Shown: positions 61,169 to 64,000 of the stretch, in pieces
Position numbering within the stretch: the first letter of the stretch is position 1
Layout: every line of letters starts with the position of its first letter
Assembly: GCA_938003835.1 (NCBI GenBank)
Contig: CALKXJ010000022.1
Span: forward strand, 1-64,000
DNA length: 64,000 nucleotides
Reading direction: 5' to 3'
DNA from: an uncultured Bryobacteraceae bacterium
Lineage (GTDB): Bacteria > Acidobacteriota > Terriglobia > Bryobacterales > Bryobacteraceae
The notes under the pieces: generated by a model
The model's input: only the letters and a program-made list of their open reading frames with translations
The model's database searches: none
Told to the model about the DNA's origin: nothing
Position numbers and translations under genes: made by a program

Positions 61169-64000
61169 ATGCTTCGACAGCTTTCTCGCATCGCAATCTG
61201 CCTGCTCGCCCTGGCGGGCATCGCTCTGGCGCAGGTGGAGACCTCGACCAGCATCAGCGGGCTGGTGCGCGACTCCTCCGGCGCGCTGGTGCCCGGCGCC
61301 ACCGTCACGATCAAGAATCAGGCGACCGGCGCCGAGCGGACCACCAAAACCAACTCTGCCGGCTTCTATGTCTTCCCCTCCGTGGCGCCCGGCACCTACG
61401 ACATCACCGTCACCATGGAGGGGTTCAAGCGGGCTGAAGTCAAGAACCGCGTGGCGCAGGTGACGGCGCCTGCGCAGGTCGACGTCGTGCTCGAAGTGGG
61501 TCAGGTGACCGAAGCGGTGACGGTTTCCGCTGCGGGCGCCGAGCTGATCTCGACCACGACCGCCGAGGTCGCCGGCACCATCCGCGAAGAGCTGGTGGCC
61601 AACCTGCCGCTCATGGGGCGCAACTTCTTCGACCTGGCCGCGCTGGCGCCCGGCGTCTCGCCGCAGCACCTGGGCAATCAGGTCACCTTCGCCTCCTTCT
61701 CCATGAACGCGGTGCTGGGAACGACCGCAGCCAGCCAGTTGTTCCGCTCCTCCGGCGTCATCGCCTCCGGCAACCGCGATTCGGCCACCAACGTGAGCAT
61801 CGACGGCGTCAACGTGCAGATCTCCGTTTACGGGCAGGCCCCGCCGCAGCAGCCGCCTTCCTGGATCCGCGAGGTCAAGGTCCACGTGTCGAACACCAAC
61901 GCCGAGTTCGGCAACGGCGTGGCCGCGGTGAACGTGATCACCAAGGGCGGCTCGAACGAGTTTCACGGCGAGCTCTACCACTTCTTCCGGAACTCGGCGC
62001 TCGATGCCAACTACTTCTTCAACAACCTCAACGGGCGCGAGCTGCCGCCTTACCGCCAGAACCAGTTCGGCGGCGCCGTCGGCGGGCCGATCGTCTCGAA
62101 CAAACTGTTCTTCTTCGGCGGCTACGAGGGGCTGCGCGTGCGGCGATCCGCCTTCGATTTTCAGACCGTGCCGCCGCCGGAGCTGCGCAACGGAGATTTC
62201 TCCACCTACCGGCCGCCGGCCGCCGGCGGCACTTTTGGGCCGACGCCGGTGATCTACGATCCCTCTGCCTACAATCCAGCCAACGGTTTGCGCGTCCCTT
62301 TTCCCGGCAACCGGATACCGCAGAGCCGCTTTGACCCGGTGACCGGGAAGTTTCTCCAGGACTGGGTCGCCTTGCCGAATACCGTCATTGACGGCATTCC
62401 GCGGCTCGCCGGGACCTTCCCCGCTCGGGTGGATCACGACCAGTACACCGGCCGCATCGACTGGGAGCGGAACGCCAACTCGCGTCTCTACGGCCGCTAT
62501 TCGCTTGCCGACACGCCCTCGGTGAACACCAACTTGCAGTCGCTTCAGGGCATCTCCAACGATGGCCGCTCGCAGAATGCCGTCCTGCACTGGACCCAGA
62601 TCTTGTCGCCGGCAGCGGTGAACGATCTGTTCCTAGGTTACTCGCGGCCCCGCTGGCTCTACGGCAAGCGCATCGATGTGCCGAACGTTTCCGCCCTGAT
62701 CGGCCTCAAAAACACCTCGCCTGCCCCCGGCGGGCCGAACTTCGCCGGCACCGGCTTCAATCTCAACAACTCCAATGCCTTCATCCTCAACGGCATCGAG
62801 AACGTTTTTCAGATCGGCAACGACCTCTCCTACATCCGCGGCCGTCACACCATGAAGTTTGGCGGGCAGTGGCTCGGCCGGCGCTTTTACTACGACCGGT
62901 ACTCAAACGACAAAGGCTTCTTCAGCTTCGGTCCGAACTTCACGCGCGCTTGCCCGCGGGGCAACGCGGCCTGCGAGACGGCGCTGGGCGCCGGACAGAT
63001 GGGCGGAAACGCTTTTGCCGACTTCCTGCTTGGCGCGCCCGACCGCACGCTGCTCGAGCTGGCGACGGTGTACGTCGCCCACCGCAATTACTTCGGCGGC
63101 TACGCGCAGGACTCCTGGCGGCTCCACCCGCGCCTGACATTCAACTACGGGCTGCGCTACGAGTACTGGTCGCCGTGGCTGGTTCCCCGCAATATCACGG
63201 TGAGCTGGGACGAGACCACGGGCGAGATCCTCTACGCGCTTCAGAATCCGCTCGACTATCTCGATCCGGCCAAAGGCTACGGCCGTAAGGCCCCGCTGAG
63301 CGGGCGCATTCCGCGCGCCGGTTACTCGCTCAGCAAGCGGAACTTCGCGCCGCGCGTCGGCATGGCGGTGACGTTGGCCTCGCGCACGGTCTTCCGCAGC
63401 TCCTACGGCATCTTCTACGACGGCAACGTGAACGCCAACCAGTTCTCGAACATCCAGACGGGCATCGCGCCCTTCTTCCTGCGGCACGAAGAGCTGATCG
63501 CGGGCAACGAGCAACTGCCGCCGATCCGGGTGAGCGGCCAGTATCCGTTCGCCGGGCCGACGACGATCCCCTTCCCCAACGCCAACCCACCGTTTGCGTT
63601 TCGCTACGTGCGCTCGAAGCAGCGCGTCAGCATGGTGCAGCAGTGGTCTGCCAGCATCCAGCATCAGCTCTCCCCGGAGTGGGCGGCCGAGATCGCCTAC
63701 ACCGGCAGCCACCTCACCCACCAGATGCAGTTCATGGACTTCAACGCACCGGAGCTGCCGGTGGGGCCGTTCGCCAACCTGACGCTCCAGCAGCGGCGCC
63801 GCCATCCGCAGTGGGGCACGGTGCAGAGCTGGGCGCCGCTCGGCAGCGGCAAGTATAACGCCGGCTCCGTATCGCTCAAGAACACGCGCTGGCGCGGGCT
63901 CACCACGCTCACCAGCTTCACCTGGGCCAAGAACCTGGTCACCAGCCTCGCCGGCGTCAGCGACATCGGCAACACGCATTACAAGTACTTCGACATCTGG
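61169..64000 (+). CDS. Oar-like TonB-dependent outer-membrane receptor 5, 3' end cut off
   Basis: An open frame of 944 codons that reaches the end of the window without a stop. Signal peptide MLRQLSRIAICLLALAGIAL then AQ, carboxypeptidase-regulatory domain (GLVRDSSGALVPGATVTI), plug-like region with TNVSIDGVNVQI and VAAVNVITKGGSNEFHG, then beta-barrel strands. About 150-250 residues of barrel are probably missing. TGAGGTG lies upstream of ATG 61169. It is preceded by a promoter with an adjacent inverted repeat and by a LysR gene, so regulated expression is likely. Substrate unknown. Confidence 0.87.
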   Translation, partial: MLRQLSRIAICLLALAGIALAQVETSTSISGLVRDSSGALVPGATVTIKNQATGAERTTKTNSAGFYVFPSVAPGTYDITVTMEGFKRAEVKNRVAQVTAPAQVDVVLEVGQVTEAVTVSAAGAELISTTTAEVAGTIREELVANLPLMGRNFFDLAALAPGVSPQHLGNQVTFASFSMNAVLGTTAASQLFRSSGVIASGNRDSATNVSIDGVNVQISVYGQAPPQQPPSWIREVKVHVSNTNAEFGNGVAAVNVITKGGSNEFHGELYHFFRNSALDANYFFNNLNGRELPPYRQNQFGGAVGGPIVSNKLFFFGGYEGLRVRRSAFDFQTVPPPELRNGDFSTYRPPAAGGTFGPTPVIYDPSAYNPANGLRVPFPGNRIPQSRFDPVTGKFLQDWVALPNTVIDGIPRLAGTFPARVDHDQYTGRIDWERNANSRLYGRYSLADTPSVNTNLQSLQGISNDGRSQNAVLHWTQILSPAAVNDLFLGYSRPRWLYGKRIDVPNVSALIGLKNTSPAPGGPNFAGTGFNLNNSNAFILNGIENVFQIGNDLSYIRGRHTMKFGGQWLGRRFYYDRYSNDKGFFSFGPNFTRACPRGNAACETALGAGQMGGNAFADFLLGAPDRTLLELATVYVAHRNYFGGYAQDSWRLHPRLTFNYGLRYEYWSPWLVPRNITVSWDETTGEILYALQNPLDYLDPAKGYGRKAPLSGRIPRAGYSLSKRNFAPRVGMAVTLASRTVFRSSYGIFYDGNVNANQFSNIQTGIAPFFLRHEELIAGNEQLPPIRVSGQYPFAGPTTIPFPNANPPFAFRYVRSKQRVSMVQQWSASIQHQLSPEWAAEIAYTGSHLTHQMQFMDFNAPELPVGPFANLTLQQRRRHPQWGTVQSWAPLGSGKYNAGSVSLKNTRWRGLTTLTSFTWAKNLVTSLAGVSDIGNTHYKYFDIW

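Overview
The window is GC-rich, gene-dense bacterial chromosome. It most likely comes from an Acidobacteriota of the Bryobacterales/Solibacter type. This is an inference from family content: five large Oar-like TonB-dependent receptors with an N-terminal carboxypeptidase-regulatory domain (about a quarter of the window), an acidobacterial VWFA-related protein, an SBBP-repeat protein with acidobacterial-type tandem modules, four Gfo/Idh/MocA oxidoreductases, and many secreted enzymes. I see no insertion sequence, prophage or CRISPR array. The only RNA gene is one tRNA-Gly(GCC).

Layout. 1-2.5 kb: 3' part of rarA, then an ARPP-1-type protein behind a structured leader. 2.6-5.8 kb: receptor 1 (minus strand). 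6.1-7.6 kb: an ABC-2 polysaccharide/teichoic-acid-type exporter pair. 7.6-12.3 kb: giant SBBP protein and an SMP-30-type lactonase (minus). 12.4-16.5 kb: M28 peptidase, sulfatase, nadD and an exported RidA. 16.6-24.3 kb: a tightly packed block, GH105/88 hydrolase - Gfo/Idh - sugar isomerase - receptor 2 - type I phosphodiesterase, which looks like a glycan-use locus. 24.3-31.6 kb: receptor 3, a small membrane protein, an OmpH/Skp chaperone, a PafA-like phosphatase and a Gfo/Idh (minus). 31.7-36.2 kb: small membrane protein, an HEXXH protein divergent from a rhomboid protease, a VWFA protein, a single-domain response regulator and a UPF0173 hydrolase. 36.2-38.4 kb: Gfo/Idh and an exported SelA-like PLP enzyme. 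38.5-39.6 kb: tRNA-Gly, then an HU-like gene followed by a TIR-domain gene that itself starts with an HU-like segment. 39.6-48.6 kb (minus): TPR protein, methyltransferase, membrane spermidine-synthase-like protein, UlaG-like hydrolase, OPT transporter, TrmO-like protein, APC permease and a 52-residue basic protein. 48.7-55.4 kb: a lactonase, two sister secreted propeller-like proteins, exported RraA-like protein and gamma-glutamyltransferase. 55.6-64 kb: receptor 4, exported Gfo/Idh, LysR regulator and receptor 5 (cut by the window end).

How it fits together. The receptors are probably outer-membrane importers, and the neighbouring hydrolase, oxidoreductase, isomerase and phosphatase genes would process what they bring in. 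Several families that are normally cytoplasmic (RidA, RraA, SelA-like, Gfo/Idh) carry export signals here, suggesting a periplasmic catabolic stage. Two regulatory styles are visible. Three of the receptor genes have sigma-70-like promoters with both a -35 and a -10 element, a fourth has a weaker version, and two of these regions also carry inverted-repeat operators or a structured leader. Several other genes have only a -10 box ending 6-7 bases before the start codon, which suggests leaderless transcripts. The least familiar item is the HU-like/TIR pair at 38.8-39.6 kb, a candidate TIR-based immune module assembled through HU-like domains.
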